Below are positions 10,593-23,501 of a stretch of 64,000 bases of DNA, one piece after another. The first letter of the stretch is position 1. The number at the start of each line of letters is the position of its first letter. The notes below the pieces were generated by a model. The model saw nothing but the letters and a program-made list of their open reading frames with translations, was not told the DNA's origin and ran no database searches. This DNA is from Platanthera guangdongensis (taxonomy: Eukaryota > Streptophyta > Magnoliopsida > Asparagales > Orchidaceae), in NCBI GenBank assembly GCA_039583875.1, contig CM077150.1:52404261-52468260 (forward strand). The letters run 5' to 3'. The position numbers and the translations under genes were made by a program.

Positions 10593-11959
10593 CGTAAAAA
10601 GGCTGAATATGTGTGACAAATTTATACAAATACTATAGTTTTATTTTATTTAATTTAAAATCAGTTGCACGAATCTTGACGCGCAATGGACGGGATCTGG
10701 TCGTCTTCTACCTCCAGCCGATGGATGGGATCGATTCTGGCTGGGCCACCTTTGATGGTTGTTTCCGGCCAGCTGAGCCACCACCACTGCCGGCGGATGT
10801 CGCCACCACCTTCACTGAGGTGGTGGCTAGCGATTCCCGGCGATGAGGCCGCCGGAATTGGCTCCTCTGGCGAACCCGAGCAAGAAGCAAAACTCGGAAA
10901 AATCTCCATTTCCTCACATAGTATCGGGCTCAATTGAGCCCGATGTCTCTCCTAAAGGATCTAGAAAGCTAGTACGGGTAGAGAGGCGGCGAAACAGACC
11001 TGAATCAGCCCTTGGCGGTGAGTGCGGTGGCGGTTGGCCATGGTGGAGCTGCTCCGGCGATCTCCTGCTCAAAATCCTATTTCTTCACCAAAAGCTTTGT
11101 TCCAGGACTCATTCTGCACTCATTTCCACTCACTGAAGCTGATGGTGTGGTCGATTTGAGCTGGAAATGGTTGTATATGGAGATACAACCAACGTGAGCT
11201 CGGTTTGGGGCTTTGGAGGCTTCACCCATGGTGCCAGGTGGCCACCACACTGCCAAAACCTGCTGGGTTTTCTGAGGAGGCCAGCCAGCACCTTTTGGGG
11301 CAGAAGGAGCCAAGGCCAAGTGGCCTCCTCCTCTTAATCTCATCTTCTCTCTCCTCTTTTGAGTAAATTCTCCAAAATGCCCCCATGCATGCACTCTCTC
11401 TCCAAAACCAGAGGGGTAGGGCTGGTCTTTGACACGTTGGGCTGATAATGGGCCATGTTGGGTGGGCTTGGCCCAAGGAGAGTGGGCTTAGCCCTCATTT
11501 TCTTCCTTAGGTCAATTATGTTGACTAGGTTGACTTGAGTTGACTTGGTCAACCATGATGAGTGGGCTGACCTCACTTGGTGGTCATGGGTCTAGTGGCA
11601 CCAACCAACTTGGGTTAGGTCAATGTGGTGCCCTACTTGGGTTAATTGGGCCTATAGATATAGGTTTGACCAAATTAGGGCCACAGTTGATTTTAGTCAA
11701 CTAGGGTCAAAGGGTTGACCTAATGACATGCCTTAGGGTCCACTTAGATTATTTTAGGTTTAGGGCAATGTGGTGGGGGTCATGCTGTGGCTAGGGTTCA
11801 TATTTAGGCTAGTTTGACCTAGTTTGACTTGGCCCTATAGTGGGACCCACATAGCTACAACCCACTACCTAGGGTCAAACCTAGCTAATTTCCCTAACAC
11901 CCACCCCATGCCTAACCCAATCTAAGTTAAGGGGTCTAGAAGTAACATGTGATGTTACA
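10593..11959 (-). mobile_element. 3' LTR copy of gypsy chromovirus I (1367 bp)
   Basis: On the minus strand it starts TGTAACATCACATG at 11959 and ends near GCCTTTTTAC (10593). The same sequence recurs, with roughly 5% difference by eye, at 20649-21744 plus 33990-34264. The integrase/chromodomain tail of I ends about 100 bp to its right on the same strand, so this is the 3' LTR. It is GC-rich with many short overlapping frames (10613-11136, 11077-11576) that have no recognisable product and are judged noncoding. Confidence 0.8.
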
Positions 11960-11981
11960 AATCCCAATAAACAAAAAATAA

Positions 11982-12001
11982 TAATTTCGTCCCCGAAATT
12001 A
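11982..12001 (-). promoter_or_regulatory. Inverted repeat before the 3' LTR of gypsy element I
   Basis: TAATTTCG and CGAAATTA form perfect 8-bp arms around a 4-nt loop, just after the pol stop and upstream of the 3' LTR. A stem of different sequence stands at the same place in gypsy element D (62832-62850). A purine tract here is poorly kept. Confidence 0.6.
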
Positions 12002-12056
12002 AAGTTCGGGTTTACGGGGTTTCTGTGCACAAGAATTTTAAAAAACTTAAACATAA

Positions 12057-12637
12057 TTAAAGTATACCTGAGGCGAAAAGCTCCGGGTATCGTTCTCTTA
12101 TCAGATCTATCAGATCCCAGGTGTGCTCATCCCGTCCGTGGTTGGACCACAATACCTTCGCTAGGGAACCTTCTTCAGCAGAACTTGAATCGTCGTATCA
12201 TCGCTCCGGACCGGCTCCAAACAAACTGATCTATCTGGTGCTACCGATCTTGCTGCAGTGGTAATATGTTGTTCTGGTCGAAGTAGATCTCTTCAAAGTG
12301 AGGAGACGTGAAAGACGTGGTGCAAAGTCCGTAACTCCAGCGGCAGCTCCAGCCTGTAAGCCAAGGGGCCGATCCGCTCCAGGATCAAATACGACCCCAT
12401 ATATCGAGGGCTGAGCTTCTTGTGACTTCGCACCCGAGAGACACCATGCACCAGACGTATGTTCAAGAAACCAATGTCCCCCACCTGGAACTCCACCATT
12501 TGATATCGTACATCGTAGTACTTGGCTTGCTTATTCTGAGCCTCCAATATCCGATCCCTAATCAATTGTATCTGAGCACTCATATCCTCTATATATTCTG
12601 ATCCAAGTGTATTTTCATTATACTTTATGATATTCAT
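12057..12637 (-). pseudogene. Gypsy integrase C-terminus and chromodomain-like tail (element I)
   Basis: Minus strand. 12637-12293 carries the C-terminal integrase module typical of plant chromoviruses (QLIRDRILEAQNKQ, FQVGDIGFL, LSPRYMGSYLILERIGPLAYRLELP, HHVFHVSSL). After a stop and frame change the tail reads AKVLWSNHG, then a WDLIDLIRERYPELF-type segment ending in TAA at 12057, which matches the chromodomain region of Tekay-like elements. The catalytic core is absent: the match ends near 12600-12637 and unrelated AT-rich DNA follows. It is a truncated relic. Confidence 0.85.
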
Positions 12638-15272
12638 AATCAGGATTACGTTGGCATATTTCCAAGTCTTTCAATGCATTATCATTAAATAAACATTAAT
12701 CATACATTGGTTCGGTGTCCCTTACGAGCAAAGACCTCCAAGTATGTGAGAATAAATACTTTTATATGTAGAATTGAGCATACAATCTCAGATTTCTCTT
12801 CCAGAATCACATCATGCCTCATGGCTTATACAACATTGATTCTTCAAATGCAATGTATCATGATATTATTTATTACGAAGATGCAACTTATGTATAATAA
12901 TTAACCAACCTCCAAAATTAAGATATGATGAAGAGGTCATTATTTTGTTTCTTCCAGACTCATGAATTATTACACCTCTACATAAACGGTAATACATAAT
13001 TCATAGAGTGTTCAACTTTCAAGCGTACATCAAGCGATCATTAATGATATTGATATTGATATAAATGACTCCCAATTATTTTTCATATATAGTCTAATTC
13101 ATAAATTTATAAACGTATCTGTCTAATAATGGTGAGATCTGAGACAAATCGATTTCATCATAAAGAGAATCTTAATAAACACTCATTACTTCTCGTGTAA
13201 TTTCACTGTATACACCTTAGCAAACCAAAATTGATCTCTCCATAGTCATGAATTTCCTAAGGTGATCATGATGTCATCAACGTATGTGTCCCAGTTCTCG
13301 ATGTTATCATAATAAAGGGATCATACCTATGCGTATGTTTCAACTAATCATCCACCCCATTTGAATTTGTTGAGTCATTGCATTTTCAATGTCATGCCAT
13401 AGGCGATTAATCTTATTTATCATAACGTTACCTTATTTCAATTCTTAAGTTCCAATATAATGACTTTTGCTTAATTTGAATCATTCAAGGTTATAGTTCA
13501 CCATCATGATCAAGTGACTGGCTATATCATGTAGGCATGAATAGTAATGATATTTCATCATTGTGTTTAATTCTCCAAATCCCAGCCCCTTTTAGGATCA
13601 AATAAGGTAGTATTAAATCATACCTAACCATAGTAACATAACCATTATATTCTAAACGCAAGACGTTATCTTATCAAGATTTCTAATTATAACTTAAACT
13701 ATCTCCCAAAGTATAAGAGTATGTAAACCATTTAAATTTGAAAAGGATTGAATCTTTGAGAGAACACACCATCTGTAAGTCATCATCGAACACTTTTGTT
13801 TTGGTTCTTGTGATCATCAGAGTCACATCCAAAGGATCATACCTATAATATACGTCTTCCAATTTTGATTTTTCACTTGACTTTAAGTTTTCTAGGATCG
13901 TTATACCCCCAGTGTTATAGACATAATTACTCAAATATTTGAATCCTTACTTGATGGGCTCCAATCACGTCATAGTTAAGACCCGTAATCACTCCTTCAC
14001 ATTACCATGATATTACTCTATCTCGATATGTATGTTTCTAACATTATGACCGGAGCATTTCAGGTAGGCGCGGATTGCAGTGATCCATCATCATTTCCAC
14101 TTCCCCCAATTCTACACATTTAATATGTGAAAGTCATAGTCACTTTCCTAAGAGCCACAGCTATGCAGAATTTCCAACTATCATTCCGACTTATACTGAA
14201 TTTTCAATTCACATTGGTTTTCTCTTGCAATATACCTGAGTTCATTAATCAAATCCTCAACCGATGATATAATTATTAATCGCGTGTCACGTCAATTAGG
14301 TTAAGGTGTTAGGGCATCTAGGAACATACTTTGCTGAGGTAACACATTCCTTTAATTATACATAAAACCTTTATGTCATCGTTACTGCTTGATTTTAGTT
14401 TATCGAAAGGCCATTTGTTCGAATTCTTGTGGATTATACATAACATGTTTCGATCTTTGGGATATAGCGTGTCATTATAAAATTACAATCTCTCTTAAAT
14501 TTATGTCAAGTAATGATCTGATTCACAAGCCCGCGAAAGTTTCTAACTTCTCATGGATACTTTCCTTGTTCTAGGGTTGTAATATATCCAAGCGGGCAAC
14601 CCTCTACGTATATCTCAAACTTCTAGGGAGGGTTGATTATCTTGCCGATTATGCGAATACAAAACCTCATCTTTACTTGAGCAAAGTTTGAATTAATCAA
14701 GTCTTCTAGATCACTATGTTTGTGACATATGTTTTATAAACCGGGTCTAGAGAAATTCAAGTCGTTACCAATTTAGCCCAATAAATAAAAGGATTAGCCC
14801 CCATACCTTTCGGGCTAAATTCCCTTAATATTTATAGTCCATTCCTCTTATATGTGCACTCAATCCTTAGGTCTAACAATCTTCTCGAGGTCAACATGTG
14901 ACCCAACCAAAATGGGTTTCTTTTGAGACTTGAATTCTTATTCTACCTTTGGTATTTTCCACTGTGGTTGTCTCAACGTAATCAAATCATCAGTATGAGG
15001 GTTAAGTTTACGAGTACCCTACTATTCCACTAATAGATTATATGCATCAATTCTCCTTAAGGCAGTCCTATCAGCTTGGGTAAGAAGTCATAATATCACT
15101 CGATAGGTGGAGTAGGGACATCGGAATTTAAGCCTTAAGAGTGACTCTTGCGTCAAATTCTTCCCTTGGTGAATTTGGGTATCCTCGTACCTTAACCAAT
15201 CTATCTCCGAGGTCGATTTTAGACTCGGATACACTACGAAATCATCTTGGGAAGTCAAACTAAGGTGTTGTC
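12638..15272. other. AT-rich DNA with no recognised gene
   Basis: About 2.6 kb without a convincing reading frame (the longest are 60-85 codons, without motifs), without repeats I can see, and without similarity to the other elements here. By position it should be the interior of gypsy element I, but I cannot identify pol or gag in it. It may be heavily decayed or may be other inserted DNA. Confidence 0.5.
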
Positions 15273-17151
15273 TGAAAGAAAACGGTTGTCAACCTAAATC
15301 ACCTAAAGGGGGGTGAATAGGTGAGTTGTGCGTCTTTTGCGGAATAAAAAATTAGTTAGAGCACAGCACAGAACTATCTACCAATATCACAGACGACACA
15401 AGATTTATAGTGGTTCCCCAACCTTGGGTACATCCACTTTCCCTCACCGATCTAGCAATCAACTAGACTCGGCTACTCCACTATCTCGGATCAAAAATCG
15501 ATCCTACCCTCGGAACAAAGTTCCTACAAACTCGATCCAAACAAAGGGATCTACACCTCGGAAGATAACACTTCCTACAAACTCGGAGTGAAAAAACTCC
15601 TACACTCGGAGAAACTTTCTCCTACAAGATTAAAAAATGTTGGAAAATTATACAAACAGTAAATCCAATCAGATCTGATGAAGCGGCCAGAAAACTCCAT
15701 CTTATGGACTTTGCAGCACTATCAGAAATCGGTGAAGAGAGTCTCAGCCCAGATCTGGATCTTCTTGCTTTTACAGAATCAGAGAGAGAAGATGAACGGT
15801 GATGTCGATCTCGATTTGTAACTTTCTTCAGAATGAATCCCCTGAACTTAGAAGCAGTGGCCGGAAAAGATGGTGGCGGCGTCGGCTTCCGTTTCGTGAT
15901 AATAGTGAGGAGTCGGCTGAAGAACTTTCTCTAAATGGAATGACAAGAAAGCTTGGAGAATACTTATGGTTTGTCATTTTTTGATAAGACCTTATATAGA
16001 AGAGACTAACGGTCATAATCGGTCATAATGATGTACACGTGGACCAATCATGTCGCGTGATTTCAAAATCCCGTCAGAAAAAGGACTTAGCGAAATTTCA
16101 GAAAGGTTCAGCCAACTACACGAGTAAGTGAATAACTACTCGAGTAGTTGAATAACTACTCGAGTACATGAAGGAGAACATACTCGGGTATATAAAGATA
16201 GGCTACTCGAGTAGGTAGAAATCATCTACTCGAGTAAGCAGACGGAACTACTCGAGTATGTAGACTGACTTACTCGAGTATATAAAGGATCTACTCGAGT
16301 ACTGGAAAAACTACTCAAGTAAATTACATAAACTACTCGAGTACATGAAGGATTACTCGAGTGGGATACTTAGAATTAATTCTTAAGATGTCCGCAAGAG
16401 CTACTCGAGTAGTTGAACTAAACTACTCGAGAGGAGGTGATCTACTCGAGTAGGTGAAAGTTCTACTCGAGTAAAAGACTTAGAAAATTCTGGAGAGGAA
16501 AAATTTCAAGATACACGAGTGAAACATGATTTACTCGAGTAGGTATATTGAACTACTCGAGTATGATTCTATCTACTCGAGTATGTGAGTATACTTACTC
16601 GAGTCCATGACTTAGAAAAATTTTGATAAGTGAACCCTTTAATACTCAGGTATAAAGAGTAATCTACTCGAGTATATAAGCATGCTACTTGAGTATATGA
16701 CTATGTCTACTCGAGTAGGTGACTTAGCTACACGAGAGATACACTTAAGTACTCGAGTACAAGGTTCCTTTACTCGAGTAAATTATACCCAAACTACTCG
16801 AGTAGTTATAGACCTACTCGAGTAAAAGACTTAGAGAATTTTTGATGTTGGAAAACTGTTTCTTCTAGTGTAGTCAACTTCCAATTCCTTTCCCATAGTC
16901 CAATAGCTTGAATATGAAGTGTATCCCAATAGAGAGACCACACATGAGGCAACACCTTGGAATATGCAATGAGGGATTACATTGCACAGTTCCTGTGTTT
17001 GGTGACCCATTGTGGACTGACATTGGTGTACACTTCCCAGTGAAATTCCTGCAAACATATAACTCAAACCAAGCATCAAATACAACTTAATTCATCTTAG
17101 TTCCAGGGTGACTTCATCAAATCTGGGTAAATGTGGATGTAATACCCAACA
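15273..17151 (-). mobile_element. Solo LTR of copia element J (1879 bp)
   Basis: The minus-strand LTR starts TGTTGGGTATTACATCC at 17151 and ends TTCTTTCA at 15273. Neither side has a primer site, purine tract or coding remains. The flanking 5-mers are ttgtc (15268-15272) and ctgtc (17152-17156), four of five matching, as expected for an aged target duplication. Its layout resembles the LTR of F: CTCGAG array in U3, TATA box CTATATAAGG near 15990-16000, block with CCACTATAAAT at 15401-15440, hairpin with TCACCTA/TAGGTGA arms at 15299-15324. Confidence 0.87.
16139..16816. repeat. U3 array of CTACTCGAGTAG palindromes (element J)
   Basis: About 23 exact CTCGAG cores, nearly all inside the longer palindrome TACTCGAGTA, plus degenerate copies such as TACTTGAGTA and TACTCAAGTA. 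Spacers are short and unlike each other. It lies upstream (in LTR sense) of the TATA box. Confidence 0.95.
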
Positions 17152-20100
17152 CTGTCCTAATTGGATTGGCCTAACTCATTGTTTGAATGGACTATTTTCT
17201 GTGACTTTTTACACATGGGCACACCATTGCTTCCGCTGCATAGTTTGTCCGCAAACTATTGCTTGAGTGGGGTGGTCCAGTGTTGTGGACTTCTTTCTCA
17301 TATGATTGTTTGGTCAAGTGATACAAGTTTGTAAGACCCCTCCCCTTACCAAGGAGGCTCCCGGTCTAATGCCAGAACCGTCGTCTTATGGTGGAACTAA
17401 CGCATGAGTTAGTCGACACCGCAACACGCCGATTTTGCCGGCTAGCACGATCATAACCTGTAGGACAATATGAGAAGTAGAAGTAATAGATATCAGAGTA
17501 CAACACAGCTAGTCCACAATCACAGTACAACTCATATATATATGAATGAAAGTGTACACAGCCCACAATGAGAATAAAAATATGTACAGTAATAAGGGCT
17601 TATGCCCAGTACATCATATGAATAAACTCTCCTCTCAAAATATCAAAACAGCAGAAGTTAATCAACTAATCTCATGCTCATCCCACCTGAGGTAGCGCAG
17701 TAGTAGTAGTAGTAGGTGGTATCAACTCCTCACGCCCTGTCACCTCATCCTGTCGATCGTGTTGGTGCTCCATCTCCTTGAGCTCCTAAAAATAGTTTGG
17801 TCACCGACCATTAGTCAAAAAGACTAAGTCGTTTCCTCCGCACCTCGCCCAACAACTCCTAGGCACCGTGCGGGAGGACTAAGCGGAGGACTATCAAGAT
17901 GTAACAAAAGGAAAGCAGGTGACAAGGGAAACTAAGCTACCAAGTAAGAGTGTGAGCAGTAAATCTACACTAGCAGTTCTATGTATATAGCATGGAAATA
18001 AAAGCATGTACAGTACATGTAAGTAAAGAACTGAAAGTAAGAGCAGAAAAGTAAAGCTATTCTACCACTACACTACCATCACAAACGTACCTTAACTTAT
18101 AAAAATGCCCATACAAATTTATAAGTTAAGGTTTCCAAGAAATTTAACTTATCATATAAAAGAGCCCATACTAATTTATAGGATAAGGATCTATGAAGTG
18201 TATGACCTAATATAAATGAATGTTTATGATGCAATTTATGCAACAGGCAAGTGCAACTCACACACAATGACTCTGTGATCACAGACCTTTAGTTCCCACC
18301 TTTTGAGAGCTAGCTTCACACTAGGGTACCACCGTTATGGCTACGGCAGCAGCGGAGCGGGCATCTCCACTTCTAGGCAGGTATGCACACTACCAAACCT
18401 TAGACCCCTCTCATACGCCTCTGTACACATCCTAGGTGCACTCTAGAGTCCATGCGTGCGTACTTTGCTGACAACCCGTCGGTCTTGTTGTGTCGGGTGT
18501 GCGTTATCGGGGATCGTCCTCTAGACCGCATTGTAAAACAACCCACTGGCCCCTCAAATCCTCACACCCGCCTAGTTCACCGTACTGCCATCGGTGTGAC
18601 GATCGGCCAGCACCGCATGACCTGCCACTATATTTATGCACATGCAAGTATTTCATCCCGAGCTTTTAGCTCGCAGGACCAACCTGTCATGAATCCCTCA
18701 AACCCTTCACGGGTGAGCCTGCAACATATATCCCTCCAACCCATCTTGGGTGAGAATGCACAATAGTGCCTTTATTCAAAATCCCTCAAACCCGTCACGG
18801 GCGAGAATGAACCACAATGTCTTAACCTATTAGACTACTCTTGTCTACGGATTATTAGACTTAGTGATTTAAGGTTAATCTCAGGACTGCCCAGGGTATA
18901 CCCGGTGAAGGGCACTCGGGGGCACTAGGAACTACGATGGGATTACGCCCAAAGTTCCCTTTCGCAAGGATATTTACTTTTTATTGATGTCTACCCTTTA
19001 TCTATACTTTGCTCTCATTATTACTCTTGAGTGACCCTAATGACTTAAGATGTTCTCAGAAGGGCGATGGTCTTCCGCCGGGCTCCACTCTAGTTGTTAT
19101 CCAAGGGCATGCACTTTACTCTCATCACTAAGACAACTCTACCCACCAGGGTCATATTCCAATTGAAGTCTCTAGCTCATTCGTTGATCTATCCCCCGGT
19201 GGTCCTTATAGCATGACCTACTTACACTATGCGCAACCCATGACATAATACCACCCCGAAATGGAACTTCCAATTCCTTGGGCCAACTGCCCCTAATTAT
19301 TTATCCTAGGATGGTATGTACTAATGAAGTGAGCATGTTGATTTTCATAATTTTCTTAAGTCATTAAAGCCTCTAATTAAATCATTTAATTAATCCCCTA
19401 GGTCATTTAATACATGAAGTATCACATATTATAATCCACTGACCTAAGGAATTTTTCCTGAGTTATATCTTTGTAAAATATTACTGTCTACCAAAATTCA
19501 TAATTTGCCTTGAAATATTTCCATTTATTCCTTAATTAATAGAAATCTCACATAATTGTCATTTTCCAAATGAAGTGTAAGGAGTTCATTACTAAAAATT
19601 CCAAGAACATTACAACATACATATATTGGTAAAATAATGCTAAAGACCGAATTTCATGAACTTCCATGGTACTAGGGCTACAAAATTTCATTTCTAATTA
19701 TATTACAAAAATGTCACTATGAGGTTTTAAAACTTACTGAGTCATCCAAAAATACTGAGATAATTATACAAGGTTATTCATACTCAGATATATCACCAAG
19801 GAATTTTCCAAAATTTTCTACTTAGTATTTTCATCAATTTGCTAATTAAGTATAATGAGGGTAAAAATGTAATTTCGACATAACTCCTATCAAATTTCTT
19901 CAAACAGAGACATAAAACTTTTCAGGAGTTAAACCTAACATTATATGGACCTTGACAAAAATTGGGGATTTTATCTTAATGATGCACCTATTTTTATATT
20001 TATTTTTCAAAAGTCCTATTATTTCTAAAATTCCAAATAATGGGATTTTTGCTTCCAAAAATCACATTATTACAATGTGGGGTATAATTCACCCTAATGA

Positions 20101-20648
20101 GCCTTTGACATCAATACCATGATTTTTGAATGTTCCAAATAGGTCTAATACACAACATTTCAAATTTGGCTATTTGCACCTCAAGCTTATACATAACCAA
20201 CACATGCAAGTGAGTTTACCCAACATGCAGTGGTCCAAATGTGCTGAAATGTTTACCATGCACATGTATAGTCCTCAAGAACATGCCACCAAAATTTGGG
20301 GCCATTTGGAGCCATAACACCCCAATTATTTCATTTATTTACTTTTTGATATTTAAGCAAAAACTATAGAAAAGGTATTCCCAAAAATTCTCAATTTTTG
20401 GCAGGGGCTAAATATGCCAAATCATGCATGCACCCAAAATTTAGGGTCATTTTGATTACTGGTTTGGCTTGGGCATCAATTTGAAATTCTGCACTTGCCT
20501 AGGACCAGTCCTAGGAAAACTGACCTACAACCCAATATACTCTACAAAATTTGATGTTTAAGGTGTCAAATTAAAGTTAAGACATAAGCTACAAATTTCA
20601 TTTAATGTCCATGTCCTGGCAATGCCTCTAAGAGGCCTAACAATAGCT
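17152..20648. other. LTR/leader-like noncoding DNA, probably gypsy-derived
   Basis: About 3.5 kb without a recognisable protein. Fragments resemble plant gypsy LTR or leader sequence: TGTAAGACCCC at about 17331 and ATAACACCCCAATTA at about 20315 both look like chromovirus LTR starts. It stands next to the 5' LTR copy of I, where a primer site and gag would be expected, but neither is visible. The call rests on base style and position rather than a clear match. Confidence 0.35.
18690..18810 (+). repeat. Short imperfect repeat, ATCCCTCAAACCC...CACGGGTGAG
   Basis: Three imperfect units of about 35-50 bp, each with ATCCCTC(A/C)AACCC followed by CACGGGTGAG or TTGGGTGAG and then GAATGCA or similar. 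The CCC...GGG parts can pair. Their role is unknown. Confidence 0.6.
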
Positions 20649-21744
20649 TGTAAAAAGGCCGAATATGTGTGACAAATTTATACAAATACTATAGTTTTAT
20701 TTTATTTAATTTAAAATCGGTTGCACGAATCTTGAGGTGCAATGGACGGGATCTGGTCGTCCTCTACCTCCAGCCGACGGCTGGGATCGATTCTGGCTGG
20801 GCCACCTTTGCTTGTTGTTTCCGGCCAACTGAGCCACCACCACCGCCGGCGGATGTCGCCACCACCTTCACTGAGGTGGTGGCTAGCGATTCCCGGCGAT
20901 GAGGCTGCCGGAATTGGCTCCTCCGGCGAACCCGAGCAAGAAGCAAAACTCAGAAAAATCTCCATTTCCTCACATGGTATCGGGCTCAATTGAGCACGAT
21001 GTCTCTCCTAGAGGATCTAGAAAGCTAGTACGGGTAGAGAGGCGGCGAAACGGACCTGAATCAGGCCTTGGCGGCGAGTGCGGCAGCGGTTGGCCATGGT
21101 GGAGCTGCTCCAGCGATCTCCTTCTCAAAATCCCGTTTCTTCACCAAAATCTCTGCTCCAGAACTCGTTCTCCACTCGTTTCCACTCACTGAAGCTGATG
21201 GTGTAGTCGGTTTGAGCTGGAAATGGCTATATATGGAGATACAACCAAGGTGAGCTCGGTTTGGGGCTTTGGAGGTTCACCCATGGTGCCAGGTGGCCAC
21301 CATGCTGCCAAAACCTACTGGGTTTTCTGAGGAGGCCATCCAGCACCTTTTGGGGCAGAAGGAGCCAAGGCGAAGTGGCCTCCTCCTCTTAATCTCATCT
21401 TCTCTCTCCTCTTTTGAGTAAATTCTCCAAAATGCCCCCATGCATGCACTCTCTCTCCAAAACTAGAGGGGTAGGGCTGGTCTTTGACACGTTGGACTGA
21501 TAATGGGCCATGTTGGGTGGGCTTGGGCCAAGGAGAGTGGGCTTAGCCCTCATTTTCTTCCTTAGGTCAATTATGTTGACTCGGTTGACTTGAGTTGACT
21601 TGGTCAACCATGATGAGTGGGCTGACCCCACTTGGTGATCATGGGTCTAATGGCACCACACAACTTGGGTTGGGTCAATGTGGTGCCCTACTTGGGTTAA
21701 TTGGGCCTATAGGTATAGGTTTGACCAAATTAGGGTGACGGTTG
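20649..21744 (-). mobile_element. 5' LTR copy of gypsy element I, left part
   Basis: Matches 10593 to about 11690 throughout and is interrupted at 21744 by element A. It resumes at 33990. The final 5 bp (GGTTG, 21740-21744) are the target duplication of A. The matching unoccupied site is visible in the other LTR copy near 11683-11690. The two parts together are about 1366 bp, equal to the other copy. Confidence 0.85.
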
Positions 21745-23370
21745 TGTTGGAACACCCTATTACTAATTTGGGTCAGGATCACTATGTCTCTTAGGAACCT
21801 GTTTTTGAACTCATTGTATAGATCTAAAGGTCAATTAGAATTGAGTCTAAGGGTTAGTAGTTAGGTTTGGAAGCTGCCCTCAAGACCAAGGTTTTTCAGT
21901 TTGGAGACTAAGTCATTTCGTCGAGCTCAGTACGACGAATCGTCGAACTCCAATCGACGATCGTTGAGCTCACTTCCACGGATCATCGAACTCCATTCGA
22001 TGATCGCTGAGCTCAACTTCAACAAATCGTCGAACTCCATTCGACGATCTTCGAGCTCAGTTCGACGATCTTGACTCCAGTTTTTTTCGCTATCTCTGAG
22101 CTCAGTTCGACGATAGTTGAGCTCAGATCGACGATCTCTATTTCTGTATAAGTCCAAATCGCTGAGCTCAGTTCGACGATAGTAGAGCCCAGTTCGACGT
22201 TTTTCTGAAGAGTTCAATGACTTTCAAGATTCAAATTCAGAACAGTTAAGGAGTTATTCTCAGCAATTAATTCAGAAGATTTTGTAGCTGTTTTCATTTA
22301 TTCTGGAGCAAGTTTCAAGGAATTATCAAGGAATGTTTTCATTGGACTTTCCCCCAGAAGACAAAAGCAATTAAGGAAGTCATTTGATGATAGGCCAACG
22401 GCTATCTTGACAATGGACAATTTCTATTCAGATAGAAGAAATAAAATACAAACTTCTTCAACTTCTGTAACATCAATCCAGTAGAGAACTCTGAGAAAAA
22501 AACAAGAGAAGAACAAGAGAGAGACACACATTCTGTAATATTCATTCTCTGCAAATCTTCTTTTGCAACAACTCTCACAACCACAACCAACAAGAGAAAG
22601 AAAAAGAGTTACAGACATTCTCTGTCTCAAAGAATTCATACAAGAACACCATCACTAAAAGAGATCAACCATCTGAAATCTTCAGATCTCTTTTGATTCA
22701 AGTGTTCAAGGCCATCAATATTCAAGACTCCAGACACCACACATTTCAGTTGTTGCTGAAATCATCATTTGCTGGAGATCAATTTCTGAAGGCCTATCAC
22801 CCTACTGTAAAGCTTCATTTCCTGAACAACTACAGATCTCAGGGGGAGCTTTGACAACATCAATATCCACATAGTCTTCTCAGCTGATTTGAGAAAGAGA
22901 AGACTTCCATCACTCTCTCATCCCCACCTCTATAAAGGGTTTTTCAAACTCCCTTCAAAAGTTTGTGTGTGCTTTTTGAGCACCTTATCAAAAGCTCATT
23001 GGTGGCAAGACACCTGATCAAAAAATCTGGTTTGGTTTTTGAGCACCTTATCAAAAGCTCATTGGTGCCCAGGACACCTGATCAACTCATCCTGCAGTGG
23101 ATTCCTACCTAGGGTTGTAGAAGAGTGGATGTACCTAAGTTTAGGGGAACCACTATAGCTCCTTGTGTTTTCTGGTTGCTTGTGTTTCTTTTGTTTCTAG
23201 CTGTGGCTTGTGTTTAGTTTCTTTTGTAGTTTGTGATTATTCTGTGCTTAGATTTACTATTTGCTTCCCTGTTCACATTAGAATACAACAACTGTTGTAA
23301 AAGTTTTAATAAAGCACCATACTCTATTCACCCCCCCTCTAGAGTATATCAGATCTAACTCACACTTTCA
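21745..23370 (+). mobile_element. 5' LTR of element A (1626 bp)
   Basis: TGTTGGAACACC to CACACTTTCA. It contains the TCGTCGA/TCGACGA array at 21915-22202, TATA-like sites (TGTATAAG near 22147; CTATAAAGGG near 22932), CAGGGGGAGC at about 22839, the shared block ending CCACTATAG at 23123-23160, and a hairpin with perfect 8-bp arms ATACTCTA/TAGAGTAT (23319-23326, 23340-23347) around a C-rich loop. Which TATA is used is unknown. Confidence 0.92.
21915..22202. repeat. TCGTCGA/TCGACGA inverted-repeat array in U3 (element A)
   Basis: About twelve arms of type ATCGTCGAACTC or GTTCGACGATC, alternating in orientation so that neighbours form inverted pairs with short centres, mixed with GAGCTC palindromes. 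The outer bases are nearly always ATCGTCG or CGACGAT in this element. A second copy is at 32533-32815 in the 3' LTR. Confidence 0.92.
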
Positions 23371-23372
23371 AT

Positions 23373-23384
23373 TGGTATCAAAGC
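23373..23384 (+). other. Primer binding site of element A
   Basis: TGGTATCAAAGC, an initiator-Met-tRNA complement with one A in place of G, two bases after the LTR end. Confidence 0.9.
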
Positions 23385-23501
23385 GAGGTTGGTTAAAAAT
23401 ACCACACCTTGGTGGTTGCACAAGATAACACCTGAACCCAAAGATCCCTAGTTAGATCTGCTTGTCTTGATTTTGTTGTTAGAATCATTTCTTCACAAAT
23501 C

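Noticed and set aside
10417..10629. 70-codon minus-strand frame at the left edge of the I LTR
   Set aside because: It starts inside the LTR and its product is not recognisable, so it is not called a gene.
10613..11576. Cluster of 60-105 codon frames on both strands (and copies at 20669-21631)
   Set aside because: They lie in the GC-rich LTR of gypsy I, overlap on both strands, and have no motif; both LTR copies show the same frames.
15799..16016. Short open frames on both strands near 15800-16016
   Set aside because: They lie in LTR J between the TATA box and the conserved block, overlap each other, and have no recognisable product.
21927..22217. 96-codon minus-strand frame rich in Arg/Glu/Leu (and its copy at 32541-32771)
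   Set aside because: Encoded by the TCGTCGA array within the LTR; no gene context.
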